From CAVRXT01 sp963725655 (GTDB lineage: Bacteria > Acidobacteriota > Terriglobia > Acidiferrales > UBA7541), in NCBI GenBank assembly GCA_963725655.1, contig CAVRYY010000001.1, positions 930,001 through 994,000 on the forward strand: a stretch of 64,000 bases of DNA. The letters are read 5' to 3'. Position 1 is the stretch's first letter. Each line of letters opens with the position of its first letter. The position numbers and the translations under genes are program-made. The notes beneath the pieces were generated by a model. That model worked only from the letters and a program-made list of their open reading frames with translations. It was not told where the DNA came from and did not search any database. Shown in pieces: positions 17,693-25,303 of the stretch.

Positions 17693-19486
17693 TCATCGGC
17701 AAATGAGATTAATCCGTTCTAACGTTCGGAAAGCGGGCGCCGAATCGACGCATACGTCTGTTACTTCTTCGACAGGGAGGCCGCTGATGGCCGCTAGATC
17801 CGATACAGGAATGGGCCGTGGGAGCGCGATGAGTGCAGCCAAGAAAGTCGTGGGTACCGCAGCCCTGCCGCTTTTCAGAAATGCATCTCCAAGTCTTCGA
17901 TCAAAGAGATCGGAGATATTTGCAACCTGTTGTCCAAATCGGAGGGAGTTCAGGGCAGCCAGCGGGTTAGTCTCTCCATTCTTGATTGCGTAGGCTTGAA
18001 CACGGGGGCTGCCCCCGCTGAAGTAATGGAAATCGTCAATCCAGGCATCGGGCACGTCAGGCCAAATCCGACCCACGTTGGCTTTCGTTTCATCGCGAGT
18101 AAAGCCGCCGATCTGCATCTGCTTGAAACGAGCGGGCAAATCCAGTGCGACAAGGCGGGCCGTCCGAGCCGTGACGACGAGCCTTACGTTGTCGGGGAGC
18201 GCGCCGAGGTTTACGAAATCAGATATAAAACTTGGTTCCGGCGGAACTCGGCTGGCGGCCGCCGTTACCGAATTATCCGCCGCGTCCACCGCTATCAATA
18301 AGAGCGCTTTGGGATGCTGCGAAGCCACTGCCTCCGCTGCGTGGTTGATTCGAGTTCGAAACGCCCTCGGGTAATCTGCGTCTTTTGAGCGGGTTAGTAG
18401 CAGGGGAATCTTTGAACGCAGCGCGAGGTCGTTCGAGAGTTCCAGGAAAGCGTCTTTGGGACGATGTCGATAGGCGTCCGAGTCGAGGTAGCTGCCAGCG
18501 CCGTAGCAGTCGAAGACAACTACCACAGAGCGCGGAGGCAACAGTGCCTCGATCTCCTGAAGCATGGTAGTTTTTCCACAGCCTGCCGCTCCATGAAGAC
18601 ATAGGAGTTTCTCCCCCTCGACTAAGCGCCGAACTATGCGAGACGCGTCATTACGGAGCACGGGATCGGTTACTCGTTGTAGTTCGGGAGGACAAGGAAA
18701 AAGCGCTTCTCTCTTCGAGAATCCAAATTGCAGCAGCATCGTCTCTCTCGTAATTGGTTGCAGTTCCGACTCCGGCAGCATCCGCTTTCGGATGAAATTC
18801 AGGAGCTCCTTCAAGACCGATCGAGCGTCATCATCGGTCCAATCACTAATCGACTTCAGAACTGCTTCTTCGATGAGAAAACGGGAACCGGTCCTTGTGA
18901 ACACATCCAATGATCTTACGAAATCTTGCAAACTGGTTCCGCTCAATCCCGTTGCCTTAACTAGGAGAGCTTCGGACTTGTGGTTCCTTGGTTGTTTGTT
19001 CTTTTTTGCAACGGAAGGCTCACCGAGGGGCTTTAGTGTTTTGATAACACTTGGCGCGACGGGCTGGTTCGATACCAGCCGCAAAGAGATGCCAGTTGAA
19101 GATCCGCCACGGCTGTTACGAAGGTTTTCGAAGGTCTCTGCTAACCGACGAATGATTGAATTGTCTCGGGTTTTCGCGGTAGTCGCCGTCAGCCGCGAGA
19201 GCGACCAGGCAGCATCGGGATCGGCTCCAGAGTACTTAAGTTGTTCAACGACAATTCGGTCGGAATCGGAGACACATGTTCCCCCGTAGTACAGGGCACA
19301 GTCGACGCCGTCCCATGTCGGTTTGCTTTGGGCGCCACTCGCTTCCGGTGCAATCCCCTCGACCGTCAGAGCCCTTAGCTGGGTATCGTGTTCAAGGAGG
19401 GATAGAGCATGTTGCAAGGCCCATAATTCGTGATAGTCGTCTCCAGCATTCGATCCGCGAGCGCCTGTATAGTTTGTCCTAATCAT
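17693..19486 (-). CDS. N-terminal part of the Avs-like gene: nuclease-like and NTPase domains
   Basis: This is the longest intact segment, 597 residues. Near residues 11-24 is GSNAGDDYHELWAL; Asp62 in WDGVD and Glu81-Gln82-Leu83-Lys84 in VVEQLK make a plausible PD-(D/E)xK (QxK type) active site. The P-loop is residues 299-307 (GAAGCGKTT), Walker B ends at Asp401/Asp404, an Arg-bearing strand RLVVTARTAR is at about 435-444, and the GGSPR motif at about 491-495 resembles the GxP motif of STAND proteins. The stop after ERINLICR is produced by the first frame change: in the next frame the sequence goes on as SFADEDFEQYVRDRVPDL. No clear ribosome binding site precedes the ATG. If expressed alone it would make a sensorless nuclease-NTPase. 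Confidence 0.75.
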   Translation of the reverse strand: MIRTNYTGARGSNAGDDYHELWALQHALSLLEHDTQLRALTVEGIAPEASGAQSKPTWDGVDCALYYGGTCVSDSDRIVVEQLKYSGADPDAAWSLSRLTATTAKTRDNSIIRRLAETFENLRNSRGGSSTGISLRLVSNQPVAPSVIKTLKPLGEPSVAKKNKQPRNHKSEALLVKATGLSGTSLQDFVRSLDVFTRTGSRFLIEEAVLKSISDWTDDDARSVLKELLNFIRKRMLPESELQPITRETMLLQFGFSKREALFPCPPELQRVTDPVLRNDASRIVRRLVEGEKLLCLHGAAGCGKTTMLQEIEALLPPRSVVVVFDCYGAGSYLDSDAYRHRPKDAFLELSNDLALRSKIPLLLTRSKDADYPRAFRTRINHAAEAVASQHPKALLLIAVDAADNSVTAAASRVPPEPSFISDFVNLGALPDNVRLVVTARTARLVALDLPARFKQMQIGGFTRDETKANVGRIWPDVPDAWIDDFHYFSGGSPRVQAYAIKNGETNPLAALNSLRFGQQVANISDLFDRRLGDAFLKSGRAAVPTTFLAALIALPRPIPVSDLAAISGLPVEEVTDVCVDSAPAFRTLERINLICR

Positions 19487-19604
19487 TTAGTTAATTGGAA
19501 TATAACATCTCGGCTATGACGCGGTAAATTTGGAAGGTTCCTGATCGGTGTGGCAGTGATTGGAAAACGGATGGCGCGAGCTCCGGTTTTCTCCGATCCG
19601 ATGC

Positions 19605-20786
19605 CTAACCCATAGCCCTATGCTGTACCAGCTCGAGCAGGCGGGATAGGCCTGTGCGGAAGGCCTGTTCTGGGACGATTAGGCTGAGGATCAGGTGGCC
19701 ATCGTCGGGGAAATCGTAGAAGTGGCCGGGATGGACGTAGAGGGATTTCTGTTCTACCAGGGCCAGGGCTAGGTCTTCGTCGGGACGCGTGGCGGGGACG
19801 CGGAGGACTACGTTCCAGCCGCCTTCTACTTTTAGGCGGGTGCAGGATTTGGCGGTGAGTAGCTGGCGGTCGGCCTCGGCTAGATTGTTGCGGACGCGGG
19901 TTAGCACCTGGGCCTGGAAGACGCCGCGAGCTGCCAGGAGTTCGGGGACGGCTAGCTGGGGGAGGGTGCCGAGGGAGAGATAGGTGTCGGCGATGACTTC
20001 GAGGCGCGCGCCTGCTTCGCGGCGCAATTCCTCGGGGCCGCCTACGCAGAGCCACGCGACTTTTATTTGCGGGAGGCCGCAGGATTTGGAGAGGCCGCTG
20101 AGGGTCATGGTGAGAGGGGCGGACTCGCGGGCAAAACTGCGGGCGCTCTCGTCGCTACCCAATTCGAAATCCAGAAAAACTTCATCGGCGACCAGCACTA
20201 GCTCGCGCGCGGCGCAAATTTCGCGCAGGCGGCGCATCTCGGCGAAGTGGCAATAGTGTCCGGTGGGATTATTGGGATGGACGACGACGATGGCGCGGGT
20301 GCGTGCGGTGATGGCCGCTTCGAGGGCGTGGAAATCGATTTGCCAGCCGTGGTCGTAAAAGAGCGGGTAGCGGGCGATGGCAACGTCCTGAATGCCCGCG
20401 AGGTAATCGAAGAGCGGATAGCCGGGAGTGGGGATTAGAATCGCGTCGCCGGGATCGCAGAGCAGGCGGAGGATGTAGGTGTAGGCTTCGCTGGTACTGG
20501 CGGTGAGGAAAATGTCGTCGAGCGCAATCTTGATTTCGCGCTGGTCACTGTAGTATTTCGCTACGGCTTGGCGGGCGATGGGGAGGCCGCGCGGGTCAGG
20601 GCGATAGGTGAGTGCGGCTTCGTTGCATAGGGCGCGAAGGATGGCGGGGGTGTCGTATTCGAATCCGCACTTAGTGGGATTGGATTCGGCGAGGTCGAGG
20701 ATCGAGACGCCAGCGGCGCGCTGGGCGTAGAGCGCTACGGTGAGGCGGTTGGGTTCGAGTTCCCAGTTGGCGCGTTTGGCGAACAT
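19605..20786 (-). CDS. Class I/II pyridoxal-phosphate aminotransferase
   Basis: A 393-residue protein. The ATG at 20786 is preceded by GGGGAAGGAAGCA, a strong ribosome binding site; the longer open frame to 20855 has no such support. It has the fold-type I hallmarks: Asn173 in PNNPTG, Asp201 in VADEVFLDF, and the PLP-binding Lys234 in SGLSKSCGLP, plus the C-terminal substrate Arg region. It would transfer an amino group between an amino acid and a 2-oxo acid in the cytosol; the NPTKCGF opening and overall pattern resemble aminotransferases annotated as alanine/aspartate types, but I cannot assign the substrate. Monocistronic, close to the edge of the Avs-like region (118-base gap). Confidence 0.88.
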   Translation of the reverse strand: MFAKRANWELEPNRLTVALYAQRAAGVSILDLAESNPTKCGFEYDTPAILRALCNEAALTYRPDPRGLPIARQAVAKYYSDQREIKIALDDIFLTASTSEAYTYILRLLCDPGDAILIPTPGYPLFDYLAGIQDVAIARYPLFYDHGWQIDFHALEAAITARTRAIVVVHPNNPTGHYCHFAEMRRLREICAARELVLVADEVFLDFELGSDESARSFARESAPLTMTLSGLSKSCGLPQIKVAWLCVGGPEELRREAGARLEVIADTYLSLGTLPQLAVPELLAARGVFQAQVLTRVRNNLAEADRQLLTAKSCTRLKVEGGWNVVLRVPATRPDEDLALALVEQKSLYVHPGHFYDFPDDGHLILSLIVPEQAFRTGLSRLLELVQHRAMG

Positions 20787-21309
20787 TGCTTCCTTCCCCG
20801 GAATCCAGTTACTGCATTCTAATGCACCACCGTTCGCACGGGGCGCAGAAACCAACCGTTCGCACGGGGCGCAGAAAACCGACGGCCAAATCAGAAGCTT
20901 CGCGCCGATCTGGCTTGGCGTTTTCTGCGCTGCGGCGGAGGGTGGCGGACCAAGAGTATTGGCGAGGGCTTAGGGGGTGGTGGCGTTCGATTTTTGTTTT
21001 TGGGATTTGGGGGATTTGAGTTTATTCCGCGACGAGTCGCGGCGCTACGACCGTTCGCACGGGGCGCAGAAAACCAACGGCAACGGCGAAGCCAAATCGG
21101 AAACATCCGCTAGAGGCGTGGAGAACCCAGGTGTGAAGACGACACCTGGGCACCCAGACGCAACGGCGGCGGCCTACTGCCAAGTCAAAGTCAACGGCGA
21201 CGGCGGCGGGATACTGCTCAGTCGAAGGCGCTGCTTATGGGGTGGGCTTGCGCGGGGGGCGCTCGGCACCTAAGATCGTTACGGTTGTCATCGGAATTGA
21301 GGCCCTGCC
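20787..21309. other. 523-base divergent intergenic region with short repeats
   Basis: Lies between the divergently transcribed aminotransferase and oxidoreductase, so it should hold both promoters, though no convincing -35/-10 pair can be named. It carries three copies of a 22-base repeat (listed separately) and Gly/Ala-codon-like CGGCGG runs near 21165-21210. No gene is supported. Confidence 0.5.
20829..21080. repeat. Three copies of CCGTTCGCACGGGGCGCAGA
   Basis: The copies begin at 20830, 20856 and 21051. Two are back to back and the third is about 200 bases on. The second and third continue with AAACC(G/A)ACGGC. The CCGTTCGCACGG part is nearly self-complementary, so each copy can fold as a short hairpin. 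Confidence 0.7.
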
Positions 21310-22404
21310 GTGCACTCCCAACTAAAACCGCTTCGCGTTGCGCTCATCGGCTACGGATTTGCAGGGAAGACTTTTCATGCGCCGCTGATTAATGCGGCGA
21401 CGGGGCTGGCGCTCACGCACGTGGTGTCGAGCGATCCGGCGAAGGTGTTGGCGGACTGGCCGGAGGTGCGGGTGGTGGCGGCGGCCGAGGATGTTTTTCG
21501 GAATCCGGAAATCGACTTGGTCGCGATCGCTACGCCGAACACTTCGCACTTCGATCTGGCGCGGAACGCGCTGCTGGCGGGGAAGCACGTGGTGGTGGAC
21601 AAGCCGTTCACGATTACGGTGGGCGAGGCTTCGGAGCTGATTGCGCTGGCGCGGTCGTCGGGGCGGATGCTTTCCGTGTTTCACGATCGGCGGTGGGATG
21701 CGGATTTTCTCACGGTGCGGGAGTTGCTGGGTTCGGGGCGGCTGGGCGACGTGGTCCATTTCGAATCGCATTACGATCGATTCCGGCCGGAGGTGCGCGT
21801 GCGCTGGCGGGAGCTGCCGGGGCCGGGGTCGGGAATCTGGTACGACCTGGGATACCACTTGGTGGATCAGGCGCTGCAGCTGTTTGGAGTTCCGGAGTCG
21901 ATTTATGGGGATTTGGCGGCGCAGCGAAAGGGCGGGCAGGTGGTGGATTATTTTCATGTGGTCCTTTCTTATGGAGAGCGGCGGGTGATTTTGCATGGTG
22001 GGTCGCTGGTGCATGCGGGGACGGCGCGGTTTGTGATCCACGGCACGCGCGGCAGCTTTGTAAAATACGGGATGGACCCGCAAGAGGAGGCGTTGAAGGC
22101 CGGGCACGCGCGCCAGCCGGCGATTGGCGGCGCGGGTTGGGGGCACGACGCGGTCGATGGGACGATTTTTTTTCTGGAGGATGGCGTGCAGCGGTCGGAG
22201 ATTGTGGCCACGCTGCCCGGAAATTATCCTGCGTACTATCAGGGCGTGCAGGATGCGATACGGAACGGCGGCGAGCCGCCGGTGACGTCGACGGAGGCGA
22301 TCCGAGTGATGACCATACTGGAGCTGGCGTCGCGAAGCGATGCCACGGGGATGGTGGTACGGATGCCGAATGCGAATAATCCGCCGCTCAGCGAGGCGCG
22401 CTGA
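21310..22404 (+). CDS. Gfo/Idh/MocA family NAD(P)-dependent oxidoreductase
   Basis: A 364-residue protein with a GTG start at 21310 behind TTGAGG. The N-terminal Rossmann fold begins LRVALIGYGFAGKTFHAP (GxGxxG-type loop), followed by VATPNTSHFDLA and the VVVDKPFTIT segment that matches the conserved EKP motif with Asp instead of Glu. The C-terminal half (WYDLGYHLVDQALQLFG, GxxxDxxxH type) is the usual substrate domain with its catalytic histidine. It would oxidise or reduce a sugar or inositol-like substrate; E. coli YdgJ-type enzymes are similar in layout, but the substrate is not readable from sequence. Monocistronic. Confidence 0.88.
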   Translation: MHSQLKPLRVALIGYGFAGKTFHAPLINAATGLALTHVVSSDPAKVLADWPEVRVVAAAEDVFRNPEIDLVAIATPNTSHFDLARNALLAGKHVVVDKPFTITVGEASELIALARSSGRMLSVFHDRRWDADFLTVRELLGSGRLGDVVHFESHYDRFRPEVRVRWRELPGPGSGIWYDLGYHLVDQALQLFGVPESIYGDLAAQRKGGQVVDYFHVVLSYGERRVILHGGSLVHAGTARFVIHGTRGSFVKYGMDPQEEALKAGHARQPAIGGAGWGHDAVDGTIFFLEDGVQRSEIVATLPGNYPAYYQGVQDAIRNGGEPPVTSTEAIRVMTILELASRSDATGMVVRMPNANNPPLSEAR

Positions 22405-22771
22405 GGGGTGGGGGCTAAGAGCGAGAGGAAGAAAAGTGGCGGCGCATGCTGTATGGAAGACATAGTGCGCGGATGCGCGCTATGTGGAAGAAGGCTGACG
22501 CCGCGTGTGCGGCGCCGCTCCGCCATTGTGTGGTGCGGTAGCGTGCCGGTGAAGGTCGGCGGACGCGCTTAAGGTCGACCCATGCACGCGGGAGATTTGG
22601 CGTCGCGAGCGCGGCAATCGGCGGAAGGCGGCGTTCCACGCAGCTCCGCCAAGGCCTGGCGCGAACTGCGCGGCAGATGGAAGAAAACTGGCGATGAGGC
22701 TGGCTCCACAACGCAAAAGCCGCCCGGACTGCGGGCGGCTTTTGCGTTGCTGCTCGAATTGAATTGCTGGG
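22405..22771. other. 367-base intergenic region with several hairpins
   Basis: Between convergent genes. At 22461-22484 CATAGTGCGC pairs with GCGCGCTATG with one mismatch; around 22498-22515 is a GCCGC/GCGGC palindrome; at 22711-22747 is a strong terminator. No gene is supported in the plus-strand open frame that starts at 22582. Confidence 0.5.
22711..22747. terminator. Bidirectional terminator, 16-bp perfect stem
   Basis: ACGCAAAAGCCGCCCG pairs perfectly with CGGGCGGCTTTTGCGT around a GACTG loop. The A-rich and T-rich ends supply a U tract in both directions, suiting the convergent oxidoreductase (plus) and FecR/DUF6600 gene (minus). Confidence 0.85.
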
Positions 22772-24832
22772 TTACTGCTTTGGCGGCTCGTCCTTGTGGT
22801 CCTTCTTGTCATCCTTTTGGTCGGGCTTCTTATTGTTGTTGGCTGGGGGCTTGGATTCTGGCCTGGGCTGAGCCTGCGGCTGCGCGTGCTGGGGCGGAGT
22901 CGCTGGTCTTTGCGCTGGCGGTGGATTGTATGGGCGCGCGGACGGCGGGATCGCGGGCTTGGTGGTATTGGCCGGGGGGGCGTTGGCCGGCTTGGTCGTG
23001 TTGGCCGGCTTGGTCGCGTTCGCGGGTGGCGGCGTGTTTGGCCTGGCTGCGGGTGGCGCGTTCACCGGGCGGTTTTGAGTTGGTGGCGGCGCGTTGTTCG
23101 CTGGATTCTGCCGTGCCGGCGGGGCGTTGTTCGGGCGTGCGGACGGCGGGATCGCTGGCTTGGTGGTGTTGGCCGGGGGAGCGTTGGCTGGCCTGTTCGC
23201 GTTCGCTGCGGGCGCCGGTGGAGTGACATTTGGGCGAGCTGGCGCGTTCGGCGCTGGCGGAGCCGCATTCGGATGGCCCGGTGCGGCTGCTGCCGACGGG
23301 GCGGCGTTTGGACGCCCCGGAGCTGGCGGAGCGGGACGTGCGGTGACGGCTGGCGTCGCGGGATGCGGTTGCACGCGTCCCATCGGAGCAGCGTTCGCCG
23401 GCGGGGCGATTTTCGTGACTACTGGCCGCGTCGCCAACGCGGCGGGCGGACGGGAAGATGCCGGGGCGACACGGCCCGGTCCGGTTACGCTCGCGCGTGA
23501 CGGCGCTATCGGCGCGCCGGCGGAGACGCGGGCTTGCGAAAGCTGCTGCGGAGTAGCGCGAATCGTTGCGGCTGCTACCGGGCGCGCGTTTACGAAGGTG
23601 TCTCGCGAAACTACGGTTACGGCGCCGGGTGCGGCCTGGTTGGTGTAGCGGACGTTGGTCACGTTTACGTTGTTGGTTTGGACGTTGGTGTAATAGTTGG
23701 TGACGTAGGTGCGGTTGATGACGGTGGTGTTGGTGATGTTGACGTTCTCTACGTAGCGCGGGCTGGTGCGGTAGCCGGGAACAAATACGTCACGCGGGCC
23801 GAGCGGGAACCACGCGACTGCCGCGCCGCCACCCATCTCGAGCGAAACGCCGAATCCGCGGCCGCCGACAAAGGCGACGAGCGCTGGGGCGTACACGGGC
23901 CGCACCGCGACTGGACCGGGAACCCAGCACCAACCGCCGCCGATGACTGCCCATCGTCCGTAATGGAAAGGAGCAAAGCCCCAGGGCTCGTCTTCCACCC
24001 ACGTCCATCCCCACGGCTGCACGGAAATCCAATGACCGTTGTGATAGGGCGCCCATCCTTCGGGAGTTCCATTGGGAATCCACACGTTGCCGTAATCGGG
24101 AACTGCCTGCCAGTGGCCGTATTGATCGAGGTCTTCGTAGCCGATCATGTCGCGCGAGACGTAGCGCGCGGACATGGAGTGATCCTCGCGCATGTCACGC
24201 GAAGTGCACCACTCGTCGAAGCCGTCGGGTCCTGGGGCGCCTTGCACGTTGTAGCCCACCTGGTCAGTGCCGGAAAAAGTGGCTTGCTCGCCGGGATTCA
24301 AGGGATACGCCTGGCCGCCGGCAGTTGCTTCGCCCGCTCCGCCGCGCACGGTGATCATGGTGGTGGTGCCGTTGGGATCCACTGAAATGCGGTACTCGCC
24401 CGGCCGAAGCAGGGAGAACGCCATGTTGGCGGTATCGATCTCGTAGGCTTCGTCCTCGCCGATCTCACGAACGCGGACGTCAATGGTTCCTTGCGCCAAC
24501 TGAATCTGCGCGGTGGTGTCGTTCAAATTCATGATTGCAATTCCGGTTTGGCCGGACAGGCGGATGGCGGTGGCGCCGATGTGGAGTTCCGACCTGGAGT
24601 TCTGATCCGCCCAGAGATTGTCGCCGGTGGTCAACGGCCGGTTGGGATTCGCATCCACCCAATCCTGGGTTCCGGCGGGCTGGAAGGACACGGAGCCTTC
24701 GATGAAGTTCAGGCGTGCGACGCGGTCCGGCGGATCGTCTTGCGCGGCGGCGACGCGCGCGAACGACAAAATCATTGTTACTGCGATTAGAAACAACATG
24801 GACTGGCGGATGGCGCTACGATTCGTTTGCAT
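22772..24832 (-). CDS. FecR-domain / DUF6600 protein with Pro/Ala-rich tail
   Basis: A 686-residue exported protein. The ATG at 24832 follows GAGGGGAGA. Residues about 10-30 are a signal peptide (FLIAVTMILSFARVAAAQ). Residues about 38-180 resemble a FecR domain (LNFIEGSVSFQPAG, LTTGDNLWADQNSRSELHIG, RLSGQTGIAIMNL). A Trp-rich middle region (YGHWQAVPDYGNVWIP, GWAPYHNGHWIS, WGFAPFHYGRWAVIGG) is typical of DUF6600. From about 430 on the sequence is Pro/Ala/Asn-rich and low complexity, with the unit NTTKPAIPPSARP duplicated, ending in a Lys/Asp tail. Probably a periplasmic or surface protein; FecR here need not mean iron signalling, as no sigma factor or receptor is adjacent. Ends at a strong terminator. 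Confidence 0.82.
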   Translation of the reverse strand: MQTNRSAIRQSMLFLIAVTMILSFARVAAAQDDPPDRVARLNFIEGSVSFQPAGTQDWVDANPNRPLTTGDNLWADQNSRSELHIGATAIRLSGQTGIAIMNLNDTTAQIQLAQGTIDVRVREIGEDEAYEIDTANMAFSLLRPGEYRISVDPNGTTTMITVRGGAGEATAGGQAYPLNPGEQATFSGTDQVGYNVQGAPGPDGFDEWCTSRDMREDHSMSARYVSRDMIGYEDLDQYGHWQAVPDYGNVWIPNGTPEGWAPYHNGHWISVQPWGWTWVEDEPWGFAPFHYGRWAVIGGGWCWVPGPVAVRPVYAPALVAFVGGRGFGVSLEMGGGAAVAWFPLGPRDVFVPGYRTSPRYVENVNITNTTVINRTYVTNYYTNVQTNNVNVTNVRYTNQAAPGAVTVVSRDTFVNARPVAAATIRATPQQLSQARVSAGAPIAPSRASVTGPGRVAPASSRPPAALATRPVVTKIAPPANAAPMGRVQPHPATPAVTARPAPPAPGRPNAAPSAAAAPGHPNAAPPAPNAPARPNVTPPAPAANANRPANAPPANTTKPAIPPSARPNNAPPARQNPANNAPPPTQNRPVNAPPAARPNTPPPANATKPANTTKPANAPPANTTKPAIPPSARPYNPPPAQRPATPPQHAQPQAQPRPESKPPANNNKKPDQKDDKKDHKDEPPKQ

Positions 24833-25303
24833 TACGATTTTCTCCCCTCAAGTGTGGATCCCCTGGCTCGTACCGTTCGTGCGAACTCCCAACTTGACCT
24901 TGTACACACTTGCCCGAAGCACAGATTGCAGTGAGTAATTGATGACTTCGGTGCGCCGGGAGGCACCCGAAGTTACGGCCGTTCACGTGGACTCGAATTT
25001 AGAGTCTAATTTGGCCCGAAAGTTTGTATCGAGACTCGTGTTGCGTTTGCTGCGAGCTCCCCCGCAGGCGCTGAATATGGGAGCTATAGGTGCCAGATGT
25101 CGCATGCATCGGAAACGCTAGCCCGATCAATATAACCCGCCGCAGGTAACGAGGCTGTGCGTAAGCCGTAAGCTAAGCAGCCTCAGGGAGTTACGCGCGA
25201 CGATTTTGTTGCAGGCGGGAGCACCAAAGCCAGCATAGCACATCCCAGCGATGCGCGGTTTACTTGTGCGGGACAGCGACTGAGTAGAGTCCTGCCGCCG
25301 TCC
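24833..25303. other. 471-base intergenic region
   Basis: Holds the upstream region of the FecR/DUF6600 gene. At 25146-25194 an imperfect stem pairs GTAAC with GTTAC and GAGGCTG with CAGCCTC, close after the end of the transglutaminase operon on the minus strand, but with no T run. No gene is seen. Confidence 0.45.

Larger units (their letters stand above)
13067..19486 (-). pseudogene. Avs-like STAND NTPase with N-terminal nuclease-like domain, nine frameshifts
   Basis: Read across frames this is one gene of about 2,140 codons, ATG at 19486 and stop at 13067. Order of parts: a DUF4297/Cap4-like PD-(D/E)xK domain (residues about 1-200: GSNAGDDYHELWA, then WDGVD, then VVEQLK), a STAND/NACHT-type NTPase (about 270-590: Walker A GAAGCGKTT, Walker B LLLIAVDAAD, VTAR, GGSPR), and a helical-repeat sensor of about 1,500 residues. 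Known Avs proteins use this plan to sense phage proteins and then cleave DNA. The frame changes near 17703, 16531, 16400, 15903, 15600, 15365, 15128, 14690 and 13512. Each can be mended by one base in a short mononucleotide run (for example T5, A5 and GGG), and no frame-independent stop is found between them. Either a very recent pseudogene or an assembly indel problem. Confidence 0.75.

Noticed and set aside
12360..19604. Bounded mobile element (integrase, tRNA attachment site or terminal repeats) around the Avs-like region
   Set aside because: I found no integrase, tRNA or matching terminal repeats at either side; only lower GC by eye and the tandem repeat at the left edge suggest acquisition.
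21693..22379. 228-codon open frame inside the oxidoreductase gene in another frame
   Set aside because: The Gfo/Idh/MocA frame has all family motifs; this frame gives Gly/Ala/Arg-rich sequence without domains.
22582..23226. 214-codon plus-strand open frame overlapping the terminator and the FecR/DUF6600 gene
   Set aside because: It runs through a strong terminator hairpin and reads antisense to a Pro-rich coding region.
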